Assembly: GCA_008973525.1 (NCBI GenBank)
Contig: WACJ01000525.1
Span: 1,907,066-1,971,065, forward strand
Source: Stenopsyche tienmushanensis
Lineage: Eukaryota > Arthropoda > Insecta > Trichoptera > Stenopsychidae
Direction: 5' to 3'
Length of the DNA: 64,000 nt
A program made the translations under genes and the position numbers. Shown here piece after piece: positions 15,201-30,200 of the stretch. Every line of letters starts with the position of its first letter. Position 1 is the first letter of the stretch. The notes under the pieces were generated by a model, which made no database searches, was not told the origin of the DNA, and saw only the letters and a program-made list of their open reading frames with translations.

Positions 15201-18200
15201 GCTGACTGAGTCACTCGCTCTTCGGCTCTGGACGACATTCGCCTTTCAGACGATTATATTATACAGGGTTCTTTTTACCCCGTGCACGTCGCTGCTATCA
15301 CCTCGACAAATAAAGAGTCTTTTGGACCCCGATCTAAATGCTCATTTCATTACTGGGATAAGCATCATTTTATCCGTTTTTAAATTAAAAATAGCTTACT
15401 GATGCAAAACGCCGGCAAAAATCGCATTTGAAGCTGCATAACAATACACTCATCCCAATATCTATATGCAAAAACAAAATTTAGCTCATACAAAATTAAA
15501 ATAAAAGTTCCAGGATAAAATGCATAGATAAATTCACTAAATACTTTGATATTAATTTAGTCCTTAAGTAAAATTAAAGAAATGTGAAAAATTTGAACCC
15601 TATGCAAAACCATAAGATATCAAGGGTAAATTTATAGATTAAATACATGGAAATGTTAATCAAATATGTCTGGATATAAATGTCTTACTAAATTTTGCTT
15701 GGATCATTGAAAAATTCGATTCTTAAGATCGATTTCGGCAATATTACGATTTGGTACCTCAAAATAAAATACAAGGTGCGGTCTTGAGCTTTGAACGGCG
15801 ACTGTATCCTTGGGAAAAATCGTAATCATTGCGTAATACTATTACATCGACATAAAATAAATCGTTGACCCTATCGTTAAATTAAAAATATACGCGAAAC
15901 GAAATTAAACCGCCATACGAACATTTTGAAGCCCGTTCACAGGGTTGTAACCACCATTTTAACGGTCTTCGCGTTATAAATATTTAAGAGCTGGCTCCCG
16001 ACCACATGCCCGCCACATGATCTATGAACGCTCTGTTCGCAGACGTTCGTCTTTCGTTTTTAAAAGAAATTTCGAAATTTGAATAATTCACACAAGTTTT
16101 ATTTTTCTCACGAACGGAAACCTCTTCGTTTAATCCCCTGATTAAGAAAGAGAGGTTTTCTTTGGAGAAGAAAAGTTGGCGGATTAGGGTGTGGATAATG
16201 CAGGACGGAAGTCACGTCCTTTTAATATGCGACTAGCTCAGGAGGGAAAGTGGTCGTGCTCGAACAACCAAATGACTTCATAAGCACTCTCATGGATAAT
16301 TTAGCACAGAGTTTTCGAATTTCAGAAGAAAGTTTTCGGAAATGCATCCTTAATTTTATGAGTCCATCGCTGTAAAAGTTTAAATCAAAGTACTAAGTGG
16401 AGGTGATTTATTGAGATCAAAAACACATTATTTTAATATAAGACATTTAAAGACAAGTTTGATGCTTGTCTTGTGATAATATAAATTCCGAAACTTAAAG
16501 ACTATCGATGCAAATAATTGATAAAATTGTGTCAATGATTAAATCTTCTTTAATCTAAAAACGCGTTGCAAAAAATTGCTCAGTCAAAAGTATTTAGTAT
16601 AAAAAATGTATATAGGCATATCCCGAAAGTAAGTGTACTATGACAATAAGGTTCTGTGATTTTTTTGTTTTTTAAGGGTTAGCTATTCTGAGTGAATGAA
16701 GGGCATCTCTTGACAAAGCGAGCATAACAAGAACATGGTAGTACGTAAATTCATGTTACGTAGTATTCAGTTGCGTGAAAAATGTCGGTAAGAAATCCCG
16801 CCAAGTGCGGGCCAGTCAATAGCGTCCGCGAGTTTCTTGCGCGACTTGAATTTTCTGAGCTCTATTGTAACTGGAGATAAAAGGTGGGTGGCGTATTAAA
16901 CGGCTGAGTCAAACATACACAGTCGTCACAGTTGTGTCACCCTAATTCTCCATCTGCCAAAAAATTCAAAAGCATAATTTCGATCATAAAAATCATGGTC
17001 TCAGTTAGGGAATCCAATTCCGGGATCCTGGACAGTTTTGGATGCTCACGAATCCCGGGACTAGTAAACGTAATTCCGAAAAAATCTAATTATTTATTAT
17101 ATTAACTTTTCCCTACCGGTGATGTATTTACTACACCTCGACTCTAATAATGGGAATATCGATATGAAATATAATAGATACGGGCTTCAGAATTTTTTTA
17201 TTCTTCCGTAATATAATTACGAATCACATCAAAGCATTATAGTATATAAGTATTCATCTGCAGCGACGGGAAAAAATAATTAATTGGGAAATCGGGAATT
17301 TTGCGAATTTTAGTCCGTGTCTCAGCAGAAAGGAATTTTATCAGTCGCATTTATGACAAAATCTATTTTTGAATTGTATATTTATCTTTTCTTAAATAAA
17401 TAAAATTCTTACGCCTTCAAATTATTTTTTATATTAAACAAATGGACTTATTAGTAATTTTTGATAAAATTTATCAATGTAATTTATTAAACTATTGAAA
17501 AATATCACAATACCGGGACTGATCCCGGGATCGGATTCCCTAGTCTCAGTGTTTTGGGACCAAAAAGGCATCATTTTCTCATCAGGCGACATCTTATTTG
17601 GTTGGGATATTTTGAACCATCCCCCGTATTCCCCTGACTTGATGCCTTCAGATTATAATATTTTTCCCTCTCTGAAAGAACATATAGTTGGAATAAAATT
17701 TTCAACCAACTAGAAGATGCAGAAAGAGGTTCTTAAGTGGGCGAAAGAGCTGGCGGAAGAGTTCTGCGAGGAAGGCATAAAAAGCTTGTGCCACTGTTCA
17801 CCAGATACATTGAACGGAATGGCGATTATGTTAAAAAATATTTAACAAGTGTATCAACAATATCCTGTATTTATTTTTCGAATAAACTTTTTCTAAAAAA
17901 AAAATATATAATAAACAAATAGTACACTTACTTTCGGGATATGGGATAATAAGTTTGTATATATATATTCTAATGTATTTCATCCCTCATCATTTAAATT
18001 ATTTTTATGTATCTCCATTTGCATAGAAATTTCTGATAAGTATATTTTATTGAACTATTCATAGTAATTTTGATTAAAAAAAACAAATATAATCGATTTA
18101 AGTTCTACAAAATTAGCAGATAATTATAGTAAGCGATTTTTTTTGCTTATATTGTTCATCAATACGTTTACTTTTTATTCCTTGAAAATATCACAGTTGG

Positions 18201-21200
18201 AGCTGATTTCTTCAGCCATATTGATTTCTCTTAATGTAATTTCCAAAGACATTGCCGGCCTAATTTCAATCAAATTCGTAATCAAGGATTGCTTTTTTAT
18301 TCTTCTCTAATTTGTAGGAAACTTTTTGCTATTGAGCTTACACAATTTCGTAATTTTCTCCCAAATATCGGATGATTATTATAGAGGAAATAATTTTCTA
18401 TTCTTCGTATGCCTTCGCGCAATGTTTCAAATGAAATAATACACCATCCCAATTAATTTACAACATTAGTATCGTTACAATGAGATCTTATTTTTTTTTA
18501 ACTACACGTTAATTTATTCGATCACATACAAAATAAGGCATTTAATATATTTTTTAAACGAGGCACAGGTTCGCTTTAATACCGCGCTAATTGGAACCGC
18601 GCCAATCGAGGGATTTTTATACCTTTTCCAGATACACATTAAAGCAAGTTTCAAAAGCTGCAGCATTGCTGCGAGTATTTACTCCGTTGCAGTTTTTTTT
18701 TAAATGTGGGTCAACAATCTTTAGTGTAAAATTGCTCTAAAGTTTGAACAAAAAAAACTGCAAATAAACGATTTGGTTGCGATTATTAATAAATAACTTA
18801 AAAACAATTTATATATGAAAAAATTACAGTAATTGACTGTTAAAAATCACCTTTTGATATTCACAGGAAAATAATAATATACACACCCCCACAAAATTTT
18901 AGAAACATGAATATTTTTTGTATCGAAATTTTTTTTTTTAAAAAATGTAGCTGTTTTAACAATCTGAAGGAGCGTGAAAGTGATATTTTATGGAAGTCTT
19001 TAAGAAAAGATAAAAATACAATTAAAAAATAGATAAATAAAACACTAAAAAATTCAAATATTCTTTTGAAAATATGCTCGAAAAATTCCCGATTTCCAGA
19101 CAAATTATTTATTTCCGACGCTGCAGATGAATACTTATATACTATAATACTTTAATGTGATTCGTAATTATATTACGGAGGAATACAAAAATTCTTAACC
19201 CCGTATCTATTATATTTTATATCGATATTCCCATTATTAGAGTCGATGTGTAGTAAATACATCACCGGTAGAGAAAGGTTAACATAACAATTTGAAATGA
19301 TCCCGGGGTTGTATTCCCTAGACCTGACTATGTCCTTACTTGTTCTAAGTCACTCGTTGCTCTGAAGTTTTAGTGGGTTTGACTTAAAACTGTTTTTTTT
19401 TTATTCTACAGAAGACGATCTACTTTTAAAAAATTATGAATTGATGTTGTTCTTAGTGTGCAACGAATTGTGCTCTTTTATGCTTCCAGAAAAATTGGTA
19501 ATACCAGTCTTCGTTCTATTTATGCGGGTATGCAATTATTCAAGTTTCGAAAATTGTTATTGATGTATGCAACGTTAAAAGCTTGGTAGACTGTAACTCT
19601 CCTGATTTACATTGTATAAACACTGACTGAAATAAATAAATAAATGGATTTGCTTCCAATTCTTGCTTAAAATATACAAGTATACAAAATATACAATTTT
19701 GATCTTATACGCTATTTTATTCGATATATGTACATTATTGAGTTCAGAACGAACAAATACATGATCTTGTAACTTTTCATCTTTCCTTTTCCGCCTGTAT
19801 AATTTAATAGATCTTCGTGGAAAGTAAAAGAAAAAACAAATAAAAGCGATAGCAACCCTAACAATAGAAAAGTCCTCGGTTAACTACCCCTCGATCGGTA
19901 CTCGATTTTTTTCTTTGAGAAGTGGGCATTTAATGAAACGAGCTTTCATTTGTTCGCAGCAAGAGCTCGTTTATGCGAATCGATTATTATTTTATAGCCA
20001 ACTTTTTTTTTGCAAATGCGGCCTTTAATGAACATCGACGCCGTACAGTCTTTGGGTTTATATCGCTCGTAAAGTAGTAAAGTAAATGCACATAAAACGA
20101 AACTTGCAATGACTGCAATATGTCACTGCATTATCGAGAGCAGCCCGGAATCTAGGTTAGAGAATATAATGGCAGAGGTCAAAACACTATTCTTCCGGGC
20201 AATTTAGATAATTTAGCGTGCACATTTACGGCTGTCCAATATTGCGGATTTCAAACAACCCGCCGGATATGATGCACTGATATATTTTCATTTTGGAGCA
20301 AACTTTAATTTCCCGCCGGATTTATGGTGACACTCCTCTGGGACACGTACGATTATAAAATAATACTATGCAACATAGTAAAAATATCGTGATGGGGTGT
20401 AAAACGTCGAAAGGGCGTCATTTATATGCACGGCATCGCCTGTCCGCATATGACAAGTATGACACTCGAAGCCCTACATTAATTAGTGTTTGAACTGATA
20501 CGGCGCGTGCTTGAGCTTACTAAAATAATTACGCTTTTTAATTATCGTAGCACTGGAAAAATGGTATTTAACACTTTCGGAACCGAGGCTTTTTTATGAT
20601 GAATTGTACAAAAAATACGTATTTTGTTTAACTCTTTAAATGTTAGTGCTTTTAATGCTTATTTAAGCAGGGCGATGTAAAAATATCTCACATATATATC
20701 GGTGATTAATAATGAAAATAAGCAAATTCTAGCATATCGTCTCACTTAGAATACGAAGAAAAATCACAGATTAAACTACTCAAAGATGATATTTGAGGGC
20801 TCAATCTATTGAAGGACTATTTATGCCTTAAATACTTAATTTTCAGTTACGTTAGGGTAGGACTATCACATCTTCTGCGATACTTTAACTACGATACTCG
20901 ACTACTGCTTTGTGGTATTTGTTGATCTCGTTAACCCTCACAGGCTTAATGGTACATGTTATGTACCACCTTTTTTTGACGCAGTGCTGCACTATGATAC
21001 ACAAAATGTACCATTTATTAAGCCTTTCTCTATAGCTGCATGAACGCTTATATTACGTACCACTTCATATAATATACTCGTAATACATATATTTGTGCAA
21101 CCTGAATAAAAATATGTGAAGTTTGCCTGCGCTTGTAAGGATTAATATAATACAAGTTTGGTCAATAAGATATTTGTCCAATTAAAACAATCGAATTATT

Positions 21201-24200
21201 AAGAATCTGCGACTATTTTTGATATTAAATTAGCATATACATATATATATTATATATGACTTTAATTTTCATAACGTTTGTAAAAAACGGGTTTTCGGTC
21301 GCGTTTTTAAGTTTATTAAAGGGAAAAAATGTAATTAAATTTTTAGCTTTGTCCGATATTTCGAACCATCTATCGGGTTCATTATCAAGGATTAACACGT
21401 GACACGTTTCATGACACGTTTCATGCTACATTACTAGCCTAAGCTGTATTATCCGTTTTTATTCGTGGAACTTGGCCACTTCAAAACCAAAAACTAAAAG
21501 AGAACAAGCACGGGAGGAATAACAAGTAGACGACCTGGAAGAGACAAATGAAGAATTCCACTTCGCAGCGATAACATTATCTTGCGTTGCTGAATTCACG
21601 AGGGTAAGTTGCACGTGGACGGGAACACACCCTCAGTTGATGTAGGAGTGAATCCAAGATACATTTAAGCGTCACATTGGAATTCAACCTAACCGCCCGA
21701 CAGCACCCTCGCCAGGAAAGGGAGGACTGGACTGTACTCCGGAAAGCCCTTTCCAGTAAAATCAACAAGGTCGCCTAGAGTTTTTGTGTTTTACTATCCC
21801 CTGAAGAAAACGACTCAATCTTCACAAACTCTCCACAATCCCTATCGAAAAGGCTGGGAAAGCATCCTTCGATAAATTCATCCAGGTGGCCGTTGAATGA
21901 GCGTTCTAAATAAAACTCGGGAGATCATGCTACCTTCAAAGGACTGTGTACACTTGGGTCTGTTTTTATGCGGATCTTTTTTATGCGATTTTAAAGTTAT
22001 GCGGTTTTGAAAAACAATGGATACTCACTCGCTTGGGGACAGCGAAGAAACAGAAGACGATATTGAAGTGAAAGAAAACTCCTGCCCCCTTTATTGTAAA
22101 GATCATATACAAGAAGTAAGTCAACTTGGCAATGAATCATAAAATCTATTTATTGTACATCACTCAAATTCTGAACGAGTTTTCAAGTTCTAACACGAGC
22201 TTGAGAATTTGCATGTCTCGATATCACGAACTGCGTTAAAAAAATTTGGCTAAATAGTCGCAATTTTTTTAATGCGATTTTTGGTAAATTCCATCACATT
22301 GATTTGAAGTTATACGGTTTTTTAAAACAATGAAGTCTGAGCGAATTTAATTCGCCAGATTAGCAGCGACATCTTCCGTCTCTCTTTAGGTGCAATATGC
22401 TATTTTAACATCTTCTGTGGCGTTGTAGGGACATTGCACCTGTAATTACCGACCGTGTATTTTTTGCACGTGCACTGTTCCGGCTGATTGCTAACGCGCA
22501 GAAGACGGGAGTCGAGAAGAGTCGGCGGTTGACCTTGGCTGCGGGAGGACGTCCTTCTCGCAGCCAGATCTCTTTCGTGCTGAATAAAAAATTACTTAGA
22601 GAAAAGAAAAAAAAATTGACGCCCGTCCACCACCATCCATCCGTCCGGCTACACATGGTCCGAAAGAAGAAAGAATCGAACGACTTTGCCCTGAGAGGCC
22701 CCCGCTCCTACGTAACAGTTTTTAAGGTTGGAATCCAATCAGTAATATTGAATAACCTTATTATGAAATCACTTACATATCAAATAAAAAATATCACATC
22801 AATTCGCATCGTGAAAGTGCACACAAATCCACAGATCGCACAGATCTTTTTTTTAAATATAATTTAAACGATTATAAATTTTATAGTTAGCATTTTTTAA
22901 GTTCTGATGAAATAAATATTTCTTATGAAAAAAATAATTATTTAATATAAATCAAAAAAACTTGAACAAAATGATCCTATGAGCCGAAAAGGGTTAAAGG
23001 ACTAAAAGCAAAAATGTTATGTCAATAAATATTTAAAACTATCATATCCTGGTCATTAGACCTAATATGGATGGTGTTAAATATTTAAAACGGTTAGGTA
23101 TCCTTGGTGGAAAATCATTGCAAATAATATATTAGATGTGCCGGGAATTGATCCATTATTTTCAGGCACTGTTACTTAAATTCAATTTGTGATTTACGTA
23201 CGCTTTCCAAAATATTTATTATCAGTGCTATTGATTAGCATTATTTCTATGCAATAATTGCTTATTTTAAATCTATAAAATAATATTTTTTTATTATATA
23301 CATCAGTTTCGACTCCTACGTCAAGATTTATATTTTGAATGTACGCTCACACATTGCAAAAATAGTCCCTGATGAAATTCAGAATTTCAACTGGATGGTT
23401 TTACCACAACCTCTATATTCCCCATATTTGGATTCGCCATGGGAAATAACTATATTTTAGATTAATATACGACCATTTTTGAATAAGCATATATGTTTTT
23501 TTTTAAATAATTATTTCCTGCTGTCTTTAATTAAATAATATATTTTCGTATAGGAAAACGTAGGTTTTAAGCCTTGAATAAATATGATTTTAATTATTTA
23601 ATACATTTTTTTAGCAATGCCATATTTATATTATCTATCTTAGTATGAAATTTTTGCACAAGATACTGTAACGTAGGGGGCCGCTGACTATGGGCACCCC
23701 TGCGTTCCTTCGTAGCTGCAGCGGATGCTGCGTTATCCGGATCGCGGAGCCCGGATCCAAAGGTCACTCGAAATTAGGCGTTTCGTAACGTTCGTCTGGA
23801 CCACGAGGACGGCGCCGGTGAACTACGGATATTTACGTCAGGATTCTTTAAGGGATGGGGATGTTCTGCTCGTTCTGATCGTAGATGGAGATGATGAATT
23901 TAAAGACTGTGTGTCAGCTCAACGCATTTATTTATATAAAATGCGGAGCGCACAGTCGTAGATGGCAATGGCGTGTGATGAACTCTCAGCCAGACGAAGT
24001 GCAGCGAGAATGGCGATGTATGGAGGCTTCAACGGAACAATCTCCGAAAAGATGTTCCTCGGGCAAGGCCTATAATCGAACTGACGTCTCTGTAATATTT
24101 CTACAGAGCGTCACATTTATACCTGGCAATTGAAGCCAGGCCACCCTTTCTTATCTATGTAACCGACGCCAGCGTCCTTATCTACATGGAGCGCGTCGAT

Positions 24201-27200
24201 CCAGCCCTTATTGCGGTACTTCTTGTTTCTTGACCGTGTTTCTTGACCGTAAGGACTGGCAACGGCGAAATCCCATGGATTTCGCCGCATGTACACTATT
24301 TTTAATTATTTAATTATGCCTCCACGCTACAATACCTTACAATTCCTTAGTGGCGATTTTAACGAGTGATTTCAAAAATTCAAATTGAAAAAAAACAGAC
24401 CTCAAAAGGACATGTTTGGATAAAAGATGACGTATAATAATCCTACTATAATAGAGTTTGAATCAGTGACTCCTAATGAGGTCTTCGTGAAGCCTTTACT
24501 GAAGCTGAAAGAACTTCTTCATAATAGACACTCTTATAAGGTCGGCTTTGGAATTGCTTTGAAATCTTTCAAAAGTTGAAAGCGTCATTCAAAATGCGGT
24601 ATCATTTTTCATCCTTCAAAGGGTAAAATCATACTGACTTGACTTATGGTTTTTAATGATATTTCGAAAATGTAAGCAATCGTCTGATGCGATGGACGAA
24701 ATAAATAATAATGCTGAAAGTCACAATCTATCGAAATATTATTTAATGTTTCTCATGAAAGCCTTCACTTCGTGAGCAACCGAGATGAATGTGTCAAAAA
24801 ACCATCGTCTATGTAGTCTGTGTATTTTGCAATGTCAAAACCTTAATATTATGATATTATTCTTAAAGGGCTAATTTTTACTTTAGCCCCTTTCCTTTGT
24901 ATCTCTAGCTGGTAGGCGAAACACTATAAAGGATCATAAAAACCAATATTCTTTTACAAATACTGTCCTAAACACGATACGCAAAACAAAATCACATGAT
25001 TTTAAATTTGAATGCGGGAAAAAAATTTAGAAACAAAATGTCGAGCCAGACTCGACATAGGACCGCAAAGAGTTAAGATCAATTCATGATGAATTCAAGC
25101 ATTTGTAAAAATGTTTTCATTATATATTATATTACACATATGTAGATAAAATGACGCAATTTATAATGCAATGCAGTTGCAGAAAGATTAATTGGTATCT
25201 AAATGACCCCAGGTCAAGTCATAACAATCAATTAATAAGAGTATAATAGTATATATACACGGTGGTCTATAAGTTTTTATTCCAATTAGCTATTTTATTT
25301 TGATTTTTTTTAGAATTGCATCTTGTTCAAATTAACGTCCTAGTTTCGCGAAATTGTTAATACAATCAAATCTGTGACGAATAAGAGATCTGTCATTCTG
25401 TCAGTGGCCAATTGTTGAAATGTGTGTCAGAACGAGAGCGATGCTAATCCTGTTCAAGAGCACTAAAAGCACTAAGTGAGTGTTTTTTTACCAGGCGACA
25501 ATCCCACCCTCATTCCTCATAAAATGACAGCCGACACTCCTGTTGAATGAGGGCAACTATCCCATCCCCATTAAAGTCCTCAGTTGTATACTCGCGACTG
25601 AGACCTCTTTGAGCCACTTAAGGACCTTAAAAGCGAGTGGCACACTCAAACGTACAGAAATCATAAACCCACAAATTTCGCCCCAACATAACGTATACTC
25701 CGGTTTGAAATCACAAAAGCGTGACGCAAATCAAAATCTTGTTTTTCTTGTATCCAAAGTCTCCAATTTCGAAATTAATAGATGGATTCAACGGACGCTG
25801 ATAAGTTTGACCCTTATCGTTTTCAGCTGATGGCATAAAATCTGTCATTTGACCTTAATTACTCATACTAATCACTTTCAGCTTTGGACGTCCTTTTTAC
25901 GTGGCGTAAATCGATTGCAAACTGGAACGACCCGGTTCGCGTATTCCATTTTTTTTTATTATGACAGGGAAGTTCTGGACATTTAATATCTCGCTGCAAA
26001 TTCGTCGTAATGATGGTGGTGCCATTGGGCAACGTTATGGCTAAAAATACAACTTCTGTTTTATATGCCCCCCCGTTCTTCCTGTTTGATTGACATTTCA
26101 ATTTTGTCAGATTTAAACCAATGGAATATTTTGCAGCTTATTTTTACTCTTTTAATTTATATATACAAGTTCGTATATTGTACGAGAAGATTAAAAACGA
26201 TTTACACACTATACATTGTACAGGAAAATATTTTTCCTAAACCAAGAATGTATTCATTCATTTCATGAAAAAATTTCATCGAACATTGAATGATGGATGC
26301 AAATTTTTCGTTCGAGGGCAGGGCTATAATTTATACTCATAATGATGTCGATACGTTAACGAATACTTTTTATAAACCAAGAATTTAAATTAACTGGACT
26401 GGAAAGCATGTGCTCGGTTAAAATTAAGGAAGCAACTCACTTTTCCACGCTCATCCAGCGGGTATTCTGAATAAAGGTATTGGTGTTCTTCTTGCCCTTG
26501 TTCTGTTCCTGGAGCTTCTTAGCTCCGAACTGGTAAGGTTCATCGTGCTCCATATTGTTGGATAGGGTCTACTATGTAAAAGATAGCGAGTGACAGGCAA
26601 GTCATGATTTGTAAAAGTAGCAATGAATAGAAAATAAACTGAGTATCAGCTTGTTGTTATAAGAGTATTTAAGTATTTAATCTGTAAATAAGTACCTGTC
26701 AAGTGGCTAATAGTTAAAATACATAAAATCACATAAGCATAGTAGTTAGGAGAAGTGAATAGTAAGGGCACAAAAAGAAAGAGCTCTGTACGAAGTGCTT
26801 CGAAAATTGTTCCGAGAATTTTTGGTGTTGAAACATTTTAACACTTTACTGACCGCTACACGTTGATTGTCCGGAATAAGGCACACATGTTGTGTCATAG
26901 AACCTAATATAAATAAAATAAATTGTAAAATGCATCATATTATATGAGTCATCCAAATAGAGTAATTAATAAACGCTTATGGGACAATTTACATTGCAAA
27001 TAACTGATAAGCGCGCGTATTAATTTATAACTTTTTATTAATAAATCTGATGATAATGACTGCCTCGTGCGAGCATAGAGATTTGTTTATTATAATAAAT
27101 AGCAAACACAGTGAGAAAAGTCGAATAACATCTGTTTTCAGAGCATTGGAATCAAGTATTCTATTTGTTTACATTTCTGATATTATTCGAATGCGTATCT

Positions 27201-30200
27201 TGATTTCCTGGAAATTGCTTATCGATTTTAGGAATACTATCAATCAGAAGTTACTATCAAGAATATTTACACAAGATTTATTTTTGGCAATGTAATAAAT
27301 CAATTTTTACTAGGGGCAATAAATTTTGGCACAGGAGCGTTCAATAGCTTATCTATCTAGAAAGGAAATAAAAAACTGCACAATATAATACTACGCCTTT
27401 TGATGGGTTTTCTTCTATTTTTCCTTGTGATAGTCCCAAGCAAAAAAAAAAAATAATTGTGTGGACATAAGTCGTTCCTATTATGATAGTTTTCTATGGC
27501 ATGAATTCCAGCAGAAACGGTCTTTTATCATCTCAGAAAAAAAATTCACTGACGTGATTTTTAAAGTCTTGAGTTTTTATAGCATGAATTACATTCTGGA
27601 ATCAAGTAATGATCCCGTTTCTGTACCTGTCATTAAACGTCGAGGGAAAATCCTTATTGAGAAGTCCCAAGTTTTCTTATCTTTGTTTAATGTTTTTTTT
27701 GAAAAAGCGTCAAAATTTCGCAACCCATCTTGTACTGATATTAATCACCTATCTGCCAAAATTAAATGTTCTATTCTTTGGCATATTTCATCAAAAGCCA
27801 CTTCCACAAGACGTGGCAAAGTCATCTTCAATTGATTTTCTTTTCTACACAATTTGCTTAATATGGTGTGACAGACTTTCTATGAAGTACTTCCATCAAC
27901 GTATTACTTTCTTTAATAAGAAATGTTATAATTGATCAGAAAAACTGCTTGACACTAAAACTGACTTGAAACTAATCCCGAGACAAAATTTCGTTCCCAG
28001 GATTTCGGGATTGCATTACACCATCCCGGGACCGAGATTTTCAATAGTTTAAGAAATTACATTGATAAATTTGATCAAAATTTAGTAATAAGTCCATTTG
28101 CTTTAATATAAAGTAACATTAAAGCATCGAGTGTTTCGTCATTTAGTCTGGATCTGATTTTAAAAGCCGGGCAACTTGCTGCTGAAAATGCACGCTCAGC
28201 TTCCACACTCGTCGAAGGTATCATCATCGAAGGTATAACACCATCAATGTGACTGATAAAATTCTTTTTTGCAAACTCGCAAAATTCCCGATTTCCCGAC
28301 AAATTGTTTATTTCCGTCGCTGCAGATGAATATTTATATACTATAATAGTTTTATATGATTCGTAATTGTATTACGGAGGAATACAAAAATTCTGAACGG
28401 CATATCTATTATATTTCATATCGATATTCCCATTATTAGAGTCGTGGTGTAGTAAATACATCACCGGTAGGGAAAGGTTAATATAACAATTTTAAAAACA
28501 TATATGTATACACTGTTTCTAAGCGTCCAGATTTCGGCGGGAATGTCTCGATTTAATAGCCTTCATCATGCTGGTGAAGTGTACGATTTGCGTTAGATAA
28601 AAATTTCAATCCCGAATTTTTCGGGATTACATTTACTAATCCCGGGATTCATAAGCACCTAAAACTGTCTGGGGTCTCGGGATTGGATGCCCTAGTCATT
28701 CTAATATATACAACGGTTATGAAATGAAACATATCAAAACTTAATAAAAAATAACCTAAATCAAACTTCATCAACGCAGTGTCGTTTTCAGTATAAATTT
28801 GGGTGCATTTATCATGCGAAAACGTTTGATCCGGACTATAACGTATTAAATTGCAATCTCTTCTTTAAAATCACGCTGAGTATAAGATTTATGATACAAA
28901 ACATTATGGAAAATAATAGTAAATTAACATTAATTGACTATATCATGGAAGTGGTTACATTATGAAATTATGCCACATCCTTATTATTCATGAGACTTAT
29001 CACGGGCAGTTAACAATATCTTGTATTTATGGTTTAATTAATTAGAAACGGAGATGTACTTTGCCTTTTCCCATATGATTTAGTTAGGATAAGGATTATT
29101 TGAATATTAGTTTTAGGCAGAAAATGATCTAAAGAGAGTAACAAAATTATCATTATTTTACAATTATACTGTAAAGACTGTTGTAAATCAGTTATTTATG
29201 GAAATATTAATACTGTCGAACTTCCAAATGTTTTGGTATGGTGATTTTTTCGAAAGAAATACGAAGAAATATTAATATAAAAAATTCACATAATCAATAT
29301 AAGAAGTTCACAAATATTAATATAAATCATTTCAATAAAATATAATTCGAATTAATATAATAACAACAATGAAATGACACCAACCACCACATTTTAATTG
29401 GTTTAACAAAATAATAACCGGTAGATAAATGATAAGGAATAATTGTTTTTACCGTCGCTTAAAAGTGTCACTTAGTTATACCGACATTAACTAAACAATA
29501 TATTTCTAGGAAACCTTTGGCTTTGCTCCAAGAAGCAATTTCCATGGAGAATCTCAAGGTTGACCCAATGTGAACGGTATAATATATGGGTTGGAATTAA
29601 TTCGTTAAAATTCAATCTTAATTTAGCCTAGATTTTATAGTTGATTCAAATATTTATAATATTGCTATTCATCCGTGATTTTATAATTTCAACATTGGGT
29701 AAATGTTAGGGATGTCCGGAAGAAGTTTCGTTCTTGTACGGATCCGTTTTGTAACCAGTCAGAAAATTTTGTATTAAAATTAATCTCAAGATGAAAGACC
29801 AATTGACATCGACATAGTTTGTATCGAGACACGGTTTAAGAAACACATTTTATGTTACCGTTAGAAAGTAAGGAATTATTTATAAAAAAATTGCATCATT
29901 GTATACTTGATAGTACAGCCACATACAGTTCACTGCAAGACTAGGGCAGGGCCTCTTCAATATCCATTCACAGGAAGGGGTTGAATCCAATTTGTCTCTA
30001 TCATACATTCACTTTCTTGTTCGCTTGATATTGAAGGTTGCATGACCGATAGGGAGTATGAGAAATTTGTAAAGACTGAGTTATTTTCTTCAGGAGATAG
30101 TGATAAAGTACTCTAGGCGATCTTGTTTTGCGACATTTTACTGGAAAGGGCTTTCTGGAGTACAAAGAGTCCAGGGCGCTGCCGGGCTAGGGTGAAGTCC

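Larger units (their letters stand above)
16621..17939 (+). mobile_element. Mariner-derived element interrupted by a hAT MITE
   Basis: Inverted ends TCCCGAAAGTAAGTGTACT are flanked by TA on both sides (16619-16620 and 17940-17941). Removing the 537-bp insertion and one 8-bp duplication leaves about 774 bp, close to the 719-bp second copy at 33555-34273. Both retain only the 3' third of a mariner transposase, so they are probably internally deleted derivatives of the same parent that could only have moved with help from an intact relative. Confidence 0.88.

Noticed and set aside
22529..22867. 112-residue plus-strand and 83-residue minus-strand open frames
   Set aside because: Both fall in the GC-richer LTR-like block, where stops are rarer. 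They overlap on opposite strands, and neither has a known motif.
27461..27935. Overlapping 124- and 108-residue frames upstream of the 28-kb hAT
   Set aside because: They are mutually overlapping in different frames and show no similarity that I recognise. They could be decayed hAT coding sequence, but no motif supports it.
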